Origin: Lathyrus oleraceus
Taxonomy: Eukaryota; Streptophyta; Magnoliopsida; Fabales; Fabaceae
Direction of reading: 5' to 3'
Assembly: GCF_024323335.1 (NCBI RefSeq)
Contig: NC_066585.1
Location: 184,220,294 to 184,284,293 of the forward strand
Length of the DNA: 64,000 nt
The notes beneath the pieces are model-generated. The model was given only the letters and a program-made list of their open reading frames with translations. It did not search any database and was not told the DNA's origin. The translations under genes and the position numbers were made by a program. Shown in pieces: positions 52,284 to 64,000 of the stretch. Numbering within the stretch: the first letter of the stretch is position 1; each line of letters opens with the position of its first letter.

Positions 52284-54892
52284 AAAATAAAAACAGAATA
52301 GCTCGCTAAGTTGAAAACCCGAAAGGGCGGCTTAGACAAAAATGAGCGTCTCGGTGGATTGAAAACCCGAAAGGGCGGTCCAGGCAAAAGTTAGAGACAT
52401 GAAAAAAATGAATATTTGTATCTCGCTAGATTGAGTACCTCACCTTGGGGCAATCTAGGCAAAAATTAGGGATTTGGCAAGTAACTGCATCCTGACAAGA
52501 CTTTGTTCTACGACTGTCGTCCATCAAAGATTCTTGTTCCTTCGTCATCAACCGAAGCTTCAAATACATCGAATTCAGAATTGGTGGAGAAATGGTCATT
52601 ATGTTCAATGTAGCCTTTTTCCAATATATATCACCAATTTTAAATTTGTAAAGATCTATGGAGTCTTTCCATTTGCAGACTACCATTCCATCGAATAAAT
52701 TTGAGCTTGTTATCTAATTGTTTGCATTCTTATTTGTTTCGATTCAACAAATGTTTTACATGCTTTAATTGAGTAAATATTACTGTTTCGAATAAACAAA
52801 TTTTTCATAATTTGTCTTTAAACAAAGTGAACATTTACCATGATAAAAAGGGTACTTAGGAGATCCTCAGTGTTCTCCCAAGGATGGTATGACTTCCAAC
52901 AGGGCAAGACATTTGTTCGTATTCCTGGCATGACTGTATTTCTTCTTCCGTAGCCCTGAGTGGTATGTTTGTTAAGATGTTCACCACCTGTCCCTTCAAT
53001 AGAGTGACGATCTGTCCTCCTCAGCAGATGTGATCTCGTTGGCAGTTGATTCTCTAGAATCCCTTTATCCATCGAATATAATCCCCAGTAGAGTTGCTCG
53101 TATAGTGGACGTGGTATCATGGTAACTCTTGTCCCCAGCCGGGTTGACTAATATTTCCTCCCCTGCAGAGATTTTATGGTTTCCTGGTATCTCTGATCTC
53201 CGGTAGATTGATTACTCTCTGGTGATCCTGGCTTTCTCTCTCGAGATGTAGTACCGAATGTTTGTGTGCTTTTCCTTTGGAGTTGTTTGTGTTAGAAATG
53301 TCTGTTTGTCAGCATTCATCATACATTAACCACGCATGTGTGCATACAATTATAGAACATTTGAATATTCATATTGCATTTCTTGCCATATATTTTCTAT
53401 TGTTATTCTCTGCTAGTTGGTAATACATTTCCCAAGCAGGTGTCGGTGTCTGATCCCTCAACATAGAGAGTCAGCCCTTTAAGCAGAAAGTGTTTATCTT
53501 TCCTTCCGCATTCCCCACTGAGTTATATCCTCGTGGACGACGGTTGTTTTCTCTTCCTCCCAACACATATATTGGGATGGATTTCCCTGCTGAGTTATAT
53601 CCTCACCAGGACGGGTCTTGATTCAGTTTGCCTCTTTGGTTTGATCCTAAATTGGCCCGTTGATTGTCTCTTGTGCTTCCCCGTGGTATAAATGAATGAA
53701 TAATTGCTCAGTAATCAGTAATCATTCATCATATCCCCGGCGGAGTCTGTGGTCTTCTACCCTTATACCGGTAGCTATAAACCCTACTCTTTTTCCCCTT
53801 TGCAGAGTTAACCCTTTTGTTCATCCTAAGTTGATGACGGTTACTTTTCCGTGGTTTTCTACCCAGTATCCGGTAGATGTAATCCCCTCCTTGATGGTTA
53901 TCACTATCCAATATTCGATATTGATATCCCCTCCTTCTTTCGGATAATTGCTCTGATTAAGCAGTTTATCCCCAGCAAGTCATCTTGCATTTACCGGTTG
54001 TCGGTAATGTTTGTTGCTTCCCTTTTGATCGGTCATCATTATGTACCTAGTTTCGGTATCCCGATGCCTTTCTCTCTCGGTCGATTTATCCTTTATTAGC
54101 CCAGTAACTGGTTGTGGATAATCTGCCATGCGAGTATATTATCTACGTTCTGACGGTAATAGATAATATATCTCATGCACTCTTTGGTCGAAGCTTTTTG
54201 TTCTTCCCCAGTTGAGTAAGATTTGTATCCTTGTTTTGGAATTGAATGTCCATCCGTTAGTCGAGTTTGTTTTTTGCCCTCTTTTTGGATGATGAGTGTT
54301 TTGGGAACATTCCCCAATTGACGCCTTGGTTGGTCACCTATTATATGCCCAGTAACCGGCATCCCTGGTGTTCCTTCCTTTTGCTCCCTATTATGACTTT
54401 TTGTCCCCTGTGGAGTTAGACTTTCCTGAGTTGAGATATACCTTTTAGGTTTTCCTTAGATGATTTGGTTGATTGATGTCTCTCACCCTTATACCGGTCT
54501 TAGATATTCATTTTTCCCGAGCATGTTGTTCTCTCACCCTTATACCGGTGTTCAGATCATATGTCTGATTGAGCTTGTTACCCAGTAACCGATAACACCT
54601 CATCTTGCTGCTTCCCTGGGAGAGTCTCTTTAGACATCCCCAACGAAGTATCCGTTGTGGATCGTTTTTGTTGTATTGGCATATTCCCTAATACGGGCGT
54701 CTTCGAGTCAGCTCGAGTTTTTTCCATTGTTTTCCCTTTGGAATTCTGCTCCCCAAACTTTTAGTCGTGCCCTGCTCACGCATTTCTTTCTTATCCCCAT
54801 ACGAGTCCCCAGGATTTTGTCCCATGGAATGTATCACTCATATCGATTGTCAGTGTCTCCTGATTTTCTTTACTCCTTTGTGGACACATACC
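52284..54892 (+). other. Ogre 4 3' UTR
   Basis: No gene. It holds CCC-GAAA-GGG hairpins (52318-52327, 52366-52375), a PBS-complementary motif (53092-53108), repeated CCCAGTAACCGG- and ACCCTTATACCGGT-like motifs (53750-54600) and an 11 bp stem-loop (54135-54170). It is cut at 54892 by the Ogre 5 LTR, before any purine tract. Confidence 0.75.
54135..54170 (+). other. Perfect 11 bp stem-loop in the Ogre 4 3' UTR
   Basis: TATATTATCTA / TAGATAATATA around the 14-base loop CGTTCTGACGGTAA. The loop is the reverse complement of the loop found four times in the Ogre 5 3' UTR, so it is the same element in the other orientation. Confidence 0.8.
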
Positions 54893-57800
54893 TGTAGCGG
54901 TGTATTCGTCGCTATATGATCTATTGGTTAAATCATAAGCAAAGCATACAATGAACATAGAGTCGCCACCGCACTTTTATTTATCCTAAGGACTGGCTAA
55001 AAAGCGAACAAAAACCTAAGAAGTTTTACACGTAGAAAACTAATGAAAAGATCAGAGATCGGGGTAAGGGGTAAATTACGCAATGGGAAGGTGTTAGGCA
55101 CCCACTACGTCCTAGGTACTCCTAGGGAGCCCTTTTCACACTTGTTGTATAAGAAAATATTTATTTGTTTTGACATAAGTATTGTGCAAACATGATTGGG
55201 ATGATGAGAAAAGAATATACAATTTTTATTGGGTTTGAACGGATGAACCCGCTGCCTACGTACCTTCCATCAAAGGTAAGGATCAAAACGCCGTAGTTCG
55301 GCTAAAAACTTCCAAAAGTTAGTGGATTCAATTTTAAAACACAAGCTCAAAGGTCTTACGTTACCCACGGGAGAAAACTCAACCTTATGAAACAACACGT
55401 CCACCATGTGAGAAAAGCTTCCACTTGCCAGAGAGGGGTTAACCCTATAATAGGCAAGGAAGACTTACAATTCATCTACTAAGGACAAATAGGTGAGATT
55501 AATATCAACCAACTAGGGTAAATCAAACCTATAGCTAATGTATGAAAACTTAACAAACATGGACAAAGCCACAAAATCACTTGAATGGGTGAAGTTATTT
55601 GGATTATTTACAAAAAGTCAAAGTATGATTAAAGTCAATTCAAAATGAAGTATTTACAAAATGAAGTTTGGAAAAATCATGGACTTAAGGTCCAAGTTTC
55701 TAATTTGGAAAGAAGGTGAGAATGTTTGCACAACACTTATTTCAAAGTTTTAAAACATGTGTGAAAAGGTTTAAGACACAATGGGATGAATGGATAATGT
55801 AATGTAAAACTTCTTAGAAGGGTCCACCTCTTGAAATCATATAGAAGATGATTCAAGTGGGTCCTTAGGAATAGGCAACAAATGAGCAACAATATGAACA
55901 TGGTAACCGATGAAAGTAAATAAAAGCGGATACTGGATGCCACTCAATGGTCTTATACCTGTCTCCTAAAACAAGCAAGGATATCAGAAGCCACTCTATG
56001 GACTTACACTAATCTCCATCAGAATAAAACAAAAAAGACAAAACAGGGAAGTCAACTGCCAATCTATCTGGACTTATGTTAACCTCCACAGTATGATCCT
56101 AGGAATACAAATGCCACATCACAGGGACTTACAATGAATCCTCACATACAACAACAATGCTCAAACAAAGAGCAAAGAAGATATGAGTGACCAATGAGGT
56201 CTTACACTCTATCTCTTCCATGTCATGGGAACAGATGCCAACTCACAGGGACTTATAACTGGTTCCTCAATGGGTAAACAACAATGTCACGAGGACAAAA
56301 GAAATGATCATGCACTAATGGCAAACAAAGATGATAAATGCCCAATGGCAATCAATGATAGTAAATGCACAATGGCAATCAAGTAATCATGTATAAATGA
56401 ATCAAGTAATCAATCACATAAATTCAAGTAGCACACGCTATAACCATTCAATGAGGCTCAAGCAAAAGGGTTTGACTATGAAAGTCCACTGTAAGAGGTA
56501 AGTGTCGCTCTTAACCTTGCCATTGAGGGGCTAAGGTGAAGCAGATGAAAGGATATGAGGGGTGTGCCTCATTGCTTCTATCTCAGGTCCGAGAGAGCAT
56601 GTAAATATAAGAATGTGGGGGAGTTCAGAAAGATGGAACTCTTTCCCCAATTGGACTCGATAGATCTTGGGTTTGGATCTCAATGCTACAACCATGTAAT
56701 AGGAGCAATGAGAAGACTCACTGAATAGTGGGAGATAGGCTACTTATCTCTACCTTCCACCAATTGCCTCAAATGAGGACTTTTCCTGCTTGGGACAAAT
56801 ATAAACATACACAATCAATGCCTCTTAAGGAGGACTTCAGACAATTTGCCCGGCCAAATAACGGGCCGGGTCTCCAGACTACATGAAGAAGAAGGTTCTA
56901 TACCTCAATGCAAGTTGCTTATTTAAGCAAAGCAATGCAAGTTCTTAAGAGAACTGAGCGACTAAAGGGTACCTGGAAACGATCAAGTATAATCAGCATC
57001 CCATTCATAAACAGATAACAACATAAGAATCAATTAACAAAGTACAATTATACAAATAATGATGTGCATAGCACAAGGCTCACATGAACCAAACATCCTA
57101 CAAAACAAATACATTAGTCATATGTGTCAAGTAACACAATCCATAATGTGGAGCAAATTCCTTAATCATTAACTTCTTAACCTGAAAAGGCACAATCAAC
57201 TTCAAATGTAAGTAACATGACCACTAGGACTAGCCTAGGGTCAAAAAATGGAAAAATCCTAAAACAGCAACCAATTCATGATCAAATTCAAATTATATCA
57301 AATACCAAGGGATCCCAATTGGTCCCATATCCAAACTATGTACACATTTTAATTTATGCAACATGGAAGGCAAAAGGTGCAATATTAAACCACATACAAG
57401 CAACCAGCAAGATCACATCCAAATAAATGCCAAAATGGCACCAAAAAATCCACAAAAATTATGCTCTAACCAGAAGGCATTCAACAAGCCACATGTCAAT
57501 TTTCAAGTCATTTGGACTAGTAGATCAATAGGAATTAATTAAACATATCGAAGCATGCAAAAACAACATCAAATGAAGCCTACAATTATACACCAACTTC
57601 AATTAGATGGTAAACAGCAATGGTACATTAGAAATTAGTAGGACCAAAGCCAAAAGATAGCTACAGGGGTTAAGAACTATCCTATCAATTTTCATAGTCA
57701 TTGGATTAAGTATGTGCATTTGGCGACATGTAGACTAAAGGTTACGCAAGTGAAGCTCTAAAAGGCTAGGCAGCAAGGAAAAATACTAATCAAATCGAAA

Positions 57801-60332
57801 ATGGATTGTAAAAATCCACAAAAATTCACAGGGGATGTTAACATATTAAACAAGCTTCATGCAAAAATTCAAGGCCATTGGCCAGAGGGAAGCATGGTAA
57901 ACAATTAGAGAAACTCAGCATATCACTTGATGTTACATTATTTCATACTCAAATTTACTAATTCATATATAATAAACCATAGACTCAAAAATTATGAAAT
58001 CTATGTCAAAAAATCCAGAAGGATGTCAAGAATCAATATCTCAATTTTCATTTAATTTGGATATAGCATGTAGTTTCTATAATTAAAATGGTAACATGTA
58101 TGAAAATATGTATACATTAAAAGTATCTCTATGGCAATTCCAATTTCTACCAAGCACTATTTCTTTTTTGTATCTATAAAAAAGTAGGGGAAAAAATATG
58201 GTCAACAAAAAAAACCCTGCATTTTTTGGATTATTTTTGAATATTATATGATTTTTTAAAGTTTTAAAATAATTATTTAAGATTTATTTAGAATTATAAT
58301 GGATTTATTTACTTAATTATGAAGCCAGTGGCATAATTGTAATAATTAACCCAACACCTAAAACGCTGCCGTTTCAAATAGGCGAGATGGACGGTCGTGA
58401 TTCAATCTGGCAGCGGAAACACGAAACGGAAGTTGAGAAGGAAACGAAGCGAATCAAGCGTGCAATTTCTGCAGAAAATCATCATCTTCTTCGCTATGTT
58501 CTTCGTCTGGAATTTGGGGCTTTCGCAAATGGTGATGGAAACGAGCGATCTACATACCGGTCGAACCGGTTTTCCACCAGGATTACAAATACACAATCGA
58601 TTTCATCTATAGATTCATACACAATGCAAATCGATGGAAAAAGAGAAATGCTTCGAAACTTAAAACACGGATTACTCACTCAATCTTTAACGAAATTACA
58701 AATCACAAGCTTCAGAGTAATCTACAATCACTACTCTATCAAATCCCTAACAAGATTTAAGCTAATGCGCGATGCGAAATCCAACCTTTCTTGATGACAG
58801 TGCGATGGAACCGCGGTTGAGCTTCGAATTCACGCAAACAGATATGGCCAATCGCTTCAGGAGGCTATTGATGATGTTCTTGCAACTCCAGCACCTTCGA
58901 ATTACTCGCTTTTGTCAACTGTTATGGTAGCTAGCAGGTTTTGGAAATAGCACGGTACGGTCGCGATTTTGCTTTGATCTTCCTCAACAGAAACTCAGTG
59001 TTACCTGCAAAATAGGAATCAACAGAAAATTTCCACCAAAATTGACAGGATCTTGATGAATTTGAGCAAGAGTGTGTAGAGCAAAAATGAGAGAGAAGAG
59101 AGAATAGGTTTTTTGTTATGCAGTGAAGTGTGATTGTGTAGAAGTTTGTGAAATTGTGATTAGCTTCATTCTGTTGTGGATTAAACTATATATATGAATT
59201 CTTAATCCAATAATTAACCACACTTAGTGAAAAATAGGATTAGTGCAAAATGAGCTTTTATGTGCACTTTGGATTTTAGCTCTTTGGAATTGTTAGAAGC
59301 CTCTTAGCAAAAATTTTTCACTTGGAATCAATCAAAATTATCATTTGGGAGCTGGTTGCATTGGCCTCATTTTCAAATTCCCAATATTTCTCCTTTTGGA
59401 CGATTTTGCCCCTCCTTCTAATTAATTCACTTCAAAAATGGCCTTTTGCATTGAGCCTTTTCCAAGAAATCCGATTATGCAACCTTGAAGTACACATTAA
59501 ATGGAGTTTGTGCATATAACGAACTTGCAATTCGGATACACCATGTGGTAGTTATGCCCTCCCGATTACGGGTCTTTTTTGAAATTCATCCGATCATATC
59601 TTACAAACCACACATTGGATTTTTGAGTTCTTGGACTTTTTGGAAAGGTGAGATCAAGATCTTCAACTTTCATGTTGGACAAATTTTGATTTGAAGCTTG
59701 TATGATGACTTTATTTTGAGGGGAAAAACTTTCCATTTTGGGCAGCTGAGATTACAGGTCCACTTGCCACTTTGGGAAACTGTCTGTCTGACTTCAATTC
59801 CTTCAACCTTGGTCTTTGAAATGCCAAATGAAGTTTATGTAGACATGAATGAGACCTTTCCAATCAATTCCAATCATCAAATCACTGATTAAATCCACAG
59901 TTGACCATAGTTGACTTTTGTTGACTTTTGGCTGACTGGGCCAAGTTCTGATGAATTTCAAGCCTCCTTCACATGAGATCTTGATTCCAAATGATATCAC
60001 AAGTTATATGAACTCTTAATGAATGATCATGGTGTCCAAATTCTTCAAGAATGGTCACCATCAATTGCTCAGGGCCTGATTTGACTGTATTGACCTAGTT
60101 AGCTTCAGCTGCAAGCAACATGGTTAGATGACAATATTTTTGTACTTTTGGTTAGTAAACATATGAAAAGCAAATGATATACAAATGCAATACATGTTTG
60201 GTGATCAAGAAACACACTCACAAGGTATCCCACCCACTAGGAGGGAAGCTAGGGTATGCATTGATCCTTGAGGCCATGATATGATATGATATGGGCCATG
60301 AGGGATCTTAGGGCCAAAATTGGGGTCTTACA
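54893..60332 (-). repeat. Ogre 5 3' LTR (5440 bp)
   Basis: Same type as the Ogre 3 LTR: it shares the TGTAAGACCCCAATTTTG start, the ACCGCTACA end, the block with TCCTAGGTACTCCTAGGGAGCC in both (about 35630 and 55110), and the decoy GGTGGCGACTCT (minus, 54959-54970). TATA-like TATATATAG lies at about 59187-59195 on the minus strand. Diverged ~50 bp repeats lie at 55930-56265. No gene; open frames such as 58387-58794 lack support. Confidence 0.84.
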
Positions 60333-62790
60333 GATGCCCCTATTTAAGGTCATTCTATCCGGAGAAGTGAAGTTTAGAAATCTTCATTTCGACGCGGTAG
60401 AATGGGCTTAAATAATAGTAATGAGACGAATTTTGGTCCCTAAGAGACCTCATGATGCAGATGTATGCATGCAAAAGCAAATTCTGTGGGGAATATATTG
60501 TTCGCACAGAAGAAAAGACGATCCATCGGAGTAATACACTCACCAGGAACAGAGATTCTAATAAGACTCTTATCGGACTCAACTAGGGGATAGTAAAAAA
60601 GAATGCGTGAGCAGGACACGACTTCAAGTTGGGGAAAGACAAAACTGACACGGCGTGACCTAGGCACGACTCCAATTGGGGGTAACAGACATCGGACTGG
60701 AGAGCTTGCCGGGGAGCAAAGGACTCACACCGGGGAATAAAGAATTCCAGAGGAAAATAAATCCATCGGAAAGACATAAGCTGACTCCTGGGGAGAAGCA
60801 ACAGAAGACTTCACTGAGGAAGCACCAAAGAAATGAAGATGTCACCGGTATAAGGGTAACAAACTCAGGAAAATCTGACTCCACAGGGGGACCGAGGTCA
60901 TAATAGGGAGCAGAAAGGAGGGAACACCAGGGATACCGAGGTATATAATAGGTGACCGACCGAAATGTGAATTGGTATATATGCCAAGACACTCATCATC
61001 CGAAAGGAGGGCTTGAAAAAGCAAATCGACTTACAGGATGGACATTCGAATCCACAACGGGAAAACGAATCTTACTCTAATGGGGACACAAACCCAAAGA
61101 GTGCATGAGATATAATATCCATTACCGGCAGACCGTGGATAAGAATACTCGCATGAGATATATTATCTATTACCGTCAGAACGTAGATAATAAACTCGCA
61201 TGGTAAGAAACACCAGAGATACCGAAGTATATAATAGGTGATCTACCGAAAACGTGAATTGGTATATATGCCAAACACACATCCGAAACACAAACTGGTT
61301 AAAGGATGAATATTCGATTCTACAAAGAATATGACTCTTGCTCAGTTGGGGAAAATCAACAAAGGACTCCAACCAAAGAGCGCATGAGAAATATTATTCA
61401 TTACCGGCAGACCGTGAATAATATACTCGAAAGGAAAAGACACCAGAGATACCGAAGTATATAATAGGTGACTAACCAAAAAGAGAGGCAATCGTTACCA
61501 AGCATCCGGGTAAACGAAAGACAACTCAAGGGGATGAATTGCAAGCATCCGGCAATTATCCAACAACAAGAAAATTCGACTCCGCAAAGGGAAATAACGA
61601 ATCTTACTCGACCAGGGAAACACAATAGGCTTCAACTGAAGAGTGCATGAGATATATTATCCATTACCGTCAGAACGTGGATAGTATACTCGCATGGAAG
61701 ATTATCCACAACCGGTATAAGGGTTAATAAAGGATAAATCGTCCGAAAAGAGAGGCATCGGGATACCAAACAGGCATATAATGATGACCAATCAAAGAGA
61801 GTAACAACATTACCAAAAAAAAGGGTAAATGAAAGACTCACTGGGGATAAATTGCAAGCATCCGGCAATTATCCGCAAGGCTGGGGATACATTGATAAAC
61901 AGTCAATGATCTGGGGAACAAATCACTAGCAAACGGTGAGAAGACCCACTGGCGACTTCAAAAGGATAACATTGCAAGCATCCGGCAATGATCCAGAAGA
62001 CTGTTGGGAATACAAGTGCTTACTCAAGAGCAACTACCCAAAAGCAGGGAGGAATATCAACATCGAATATTGAATGAAGATAACCACAAAGAGATTAGGG
62101 TTTACATCTACCGAATACGGGGCAGAAGACCACAAATCTGGCTGAGAAAACAAGAGGTTTAACAATACCGACTACTGGGTAAGAAACCAAAGACTCAGCT
62201 GAGGATAAAATTGCTAGCAACCGGCAATTATCCACACGTATCATAAGATACAACTCCGCTGGAGAGCAAAATCACAGCGACATAGGATTTACAACTACCG
62301 AATACGGGGTAGAAGACCACAAACTCCACTGGGGATACAAATCACCACCGGGAACAGAACTCTGTTAGGGGTAAAACCACAACAACAGAAGATCCACCAT
62401 CAGCCAGACCAAACCACAAAGGTTACCACTGCTAGGGGAAAAGAGATAGGACTCACAACTACCGGTATGAGGGTAGGGGCCACAATCGACTCTTGCGGAG
62501 GAATGAAAGGTATATAACCACAAATTCCGCCAAGAGGACAAGGAACAATAGGACTTACAACTACCGGTATAAGGGTAGAGGCCCGAAAATTCCGCTGGGG
62601 ATAAAAATCACCACAGGGAAGCACAATGAACAGACGACAAATGTCAATTCGGGAATATTCCGAAAAGACAGACTGAATCAAGACACGTCCTAATGAGGAT
62701 ATAACTCAAATAGGAACATCCATCCCAATATATGTGTTGGGAGGAAACGGAAGAAACCGTCATCCACGAGGGAATATCTCAGTGGGGAAC
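60333..62790 (-). other. Ogre 5 3' UTR with covarying stem-loops
   Basis: No gene. The minus-strand purine tract AATAGGGGCATC lies directly at the LTR. Four stem-loops share the loop TTACCG(G/T)CAGA(C/A)CG: 61116-61141, 61162-61191, 61391-61424 and 61654-61687. A second type (AATTGC/GCAATT or CATTGC/GCAATG) recurs at 61850-61870, 61970-61990 and 62209-62229. CCGGTATAAGGGTA-like motifs recur. It is homologous to the Ogre 4 3' UTR in opposite orientation. Confidence 0.78.
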
Positions 62791-63082
62791 TGTCGCATCG
62801 CGCGAAAAACCGGCGGGAAAAGAAAGAACAACAGAGCCGCCACCGTGCGTTATTTATCCCAAAAGAGGGAAAGGAAACGCTCAGAGTAAACCTGGGAAAG
62901 AACATGGTCTCGCGACCAAAGAGAATGGGTTCGGGAGTCGGTTATGCGAAGGGAAGGTATTAGCACCCCTACGCATCCGTAGTACTCTACGGGATCCACG
63001 CACACTAGAAAGGAAAATTGGTTGCTAAACACTGCTCAAATATTCACACACTGGCTGAAAGAGACAAAAGAAACTGACTCGG

Positions 63083-63823
63083 CAGGATGTCGCATCCTGG
63101 GCCTACTTAGTCTATCAGGCATAGACATCAGAGTCGAAGTAGTTCGGACTGGGGAAACGACACATGCTCGCTAGGATATCGCATCCTATGCATACGTATC
63201 TTCTCGGACGGGAGAAGAATCAGAGCATTCGTAGCTCGGCTGACACGCACGCAAACAAACAAAACACACAGGCAAACGTGGAGCCCGACTGCCAATCACT
63301 GGACTTATGTCAGCATCCGAACCAAAACACACACAAAGAGGCAAACGTGGAGCCTGAATGCCAATAGCTGGGCTTACATCAGCATCCGAACCAAACACAC
63401 ACCCACACTGGAACCCAAATGCCACTCGATGGGCTTACATCAGCTTCCAAGCACACAACAACACAACAGGTTAATAGGGAGTCGGGGACTCGAGCCTATA
63501 ACTGTCAAGCACACACTCAAACAGACAGACAACAAATTGCTAAGGAGTCAGGCACTCGAGCCTAGCAAATGTCAGACAACACACTCAAAAGAAAAAGGGG
63601 CGAACAAACAAACTAAAAGGGAGACTAGAGCTCGAGCCTAATAGTTGCCACGCAAACAAAAAGAGACGCTGAGACGTCAGAAGGAACACAAAGGTTGAAA
63701 GGACAAACTAATAGGGAGACTAGAGCTCGAGCCTAATAGTTGCCAAACACACACAAAAAAAAGAAAAAGGCGCCCGGAGAGATCAGCTCAATCTCCTGCC
63801 TACATACTTCATCTGGTATGAAG
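63083..63823. other. Double-hairpin modules in the Ogre 6 LTR
   Basis: Stems include CAGGATG/CATCCTG (63083-63099), GTCTAT-CAGGC-ATAGAC (63110-63126), AGGAT-ATCGC-ATCCT (about 63174-63188), CTTCTC-GGACGG-GAGAAG (63200-63217), GAGAT/ATCTC (about 63778-63795) and CTTCAT-CTGGT-ATGAAG (63807-63823). They sit in the same order and flanks as in the Ogre 2 LTR but with different stem bases. Confidence 0.7.
63284..63440. repeat. Three-copy ~60 bp repeat in the Ogre 6 LTR
   Basis: Units carry TGCCAATCACTGGACTTATG or close variants, the same core as the repeats in Ogre 2 and Ogre 3 LTRs. After 63440 a different ~90 bp unit with GAGACTAGAGCTCGAGCCTA repeats to about 63740. Confidence 0.72.
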
Positions 63824-64000
63824 ATCAGGGCGATGTAGTTCCCCTACGCAGGGAAAAGGACTAGCCTAACCAGATAACAGAGGGAGACACAACTCTAGGG
63901 AGACTACGACTCGAGCCTAGATGTTATCATGCAAGATCATCCCTAAGTTAAGGTTTCTAGCTAAATGGCACAAGGGCCAACCTATCCTAAGCATGGCTCA

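Larger units (their letters stand above)
40574..54892 (+). mobile_element. Ogre 4: integrase to 3' UTR, interrupted by copia B; host of Ogre 3 and Ogre 5
   Basis: The integrase core begins at 40574 directly after Ogre 3, is split at 41009/52019 by copia B with a 5 bp duplication, and ends at 52283. A 3' UTR of Ogre type follows to 54892, where the Ogre 5 LTR begins. The 5' part and the 3' LTR are not in the window; they are presumably beyond the insertions on each side. Confidence 0.82.
54893..62790 (-). mobile_element. Ogre 5: 3' LTR and 3' UTR of a minus-strand Ogre element
   Basis: On the minus strand, a 3' UTR (62790 to 60333) with hairpins, then AATAGGGGCATC, then an LTR of 5440 bp beginning TGTAAGACCCC. 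The left edge meets the Ogre 4 3' UTR, so Ogre 5 inserted there. The coding part lies beyond Ogre 6, outside the window. Confidence 0.82.
62791..64000 (-). mobile_element. Ogre 6: LTR end on the minus strand, runs past the window
   Basis: It starts TGTCGCATCGCGCGAAAAACC, the reverse complement of the Ogre 1/Ogre 2 LTR end, directly after Ogre 5 3' UTR sequence. No PBS lies on the left, so this is the downstream (3') LTR or a solo LTR. It carries hairpin modules and ~60 bp repeats (63284-63440). The boundary to an internal region is not reached. Confidence 0.8.

Noticed and set aside
58387..58794. 135-codon ORF inside the Ogre 5 LTR
   Set aside because: It lies within an LTR, antisense to the element, with no domain and no equivalent seen in the Ogre 3 LTR.
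1..64000. Host protein-coding, tRNA or rRNA genes
   Set aside because: Every long open frame is assigned to a retrotransposon domain, and no complete tRNA cloverleaf or rRNA segment was recognised by eye.

Overview
The window is plant nuclear heterochromatin made of retrotransposons. I found no host gene, rRNA, tRNA gene or CRISPR array. At least eight LTR retrotransposons are nested in each other: six Ty3/gypsy elements of the Tat lineage, Ogre type (tRNA-Arg-like primer site, extra ORF1 before gag, untranslated block between protease and RT, archaeal-type second RNase H, long 3' UTR with tandem repeats), and two Ty1/copia Sireviruses (long gag, multiple polypurine tracts, initiator-Met primer site). 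So much Ogre sequence suggests a legume, most likely tribe Fabeae (pea, vetch, lentil, faba bean). That is inference; nothing in the window fixes the species.

Layout, left to right. Copia A (+, from before base 1 to about 16543) is decayed and is split in its RT by Ogre 1 (+, about 3411-13585). Ogre 1 is a miniaturised derivative that keeps a long gag but lacks ORF1, protease, RT and the integrase core. From about 16544 to 34138 lies Ogre 2 (+): ORF1, gag-pro, putative intron, RT-RNase H-aRH-integrase, 3' UTR and a 4.7 kb 3' LTR. Its 5' LTR is not in the window, which fits copia A having landed in its leader. From about 34159 to 40573 lies the 5' end of Ogre 3 (-): ORF1 start, leader, PBS and a 5.2 kb 5' LTR. 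Ogre 3 lies in the integrase of Ogre 4 (+, 40574-54892). Ogre 4 is split again by copia B (41010-52018, perfect 5 bp target duplication GTGCC) and by Ogre 5 (-, 3' LTR 54893-60332, 3' UTR 60333-62790). Ogre 5 carries Ogre 6 (-, LTR from 62791 past the window end).

Copia B is the only element that looks recently active. Its two LTRs are 1736 bp each with three differences seen by eye, and gag, pol and a third ORF of 506 codons are open. The third ORF is not a usual copia gene. It resembles the plant mobile/putative plant transposon domain group and carries six Trp-His heptads. Its upstream spacer and the LTRs carry dense clusters of one palindromic motif (core ATCGAT).

The least expected signal is structural. 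LTRs, leaders and 3' UTRs of the Ogre elements contain many short stem-loops whose stems differ in sequence between copies but stay complementary, around conserved loops. They include CCC-GNRA-GGG hairpins just after pol. The 3' UTRs also repeat a motif matching the 3' end of the primer tRNA, so complementary to the element's own primer-binding site. No folding or database search was possible; all comparisons were made by eye within the window.
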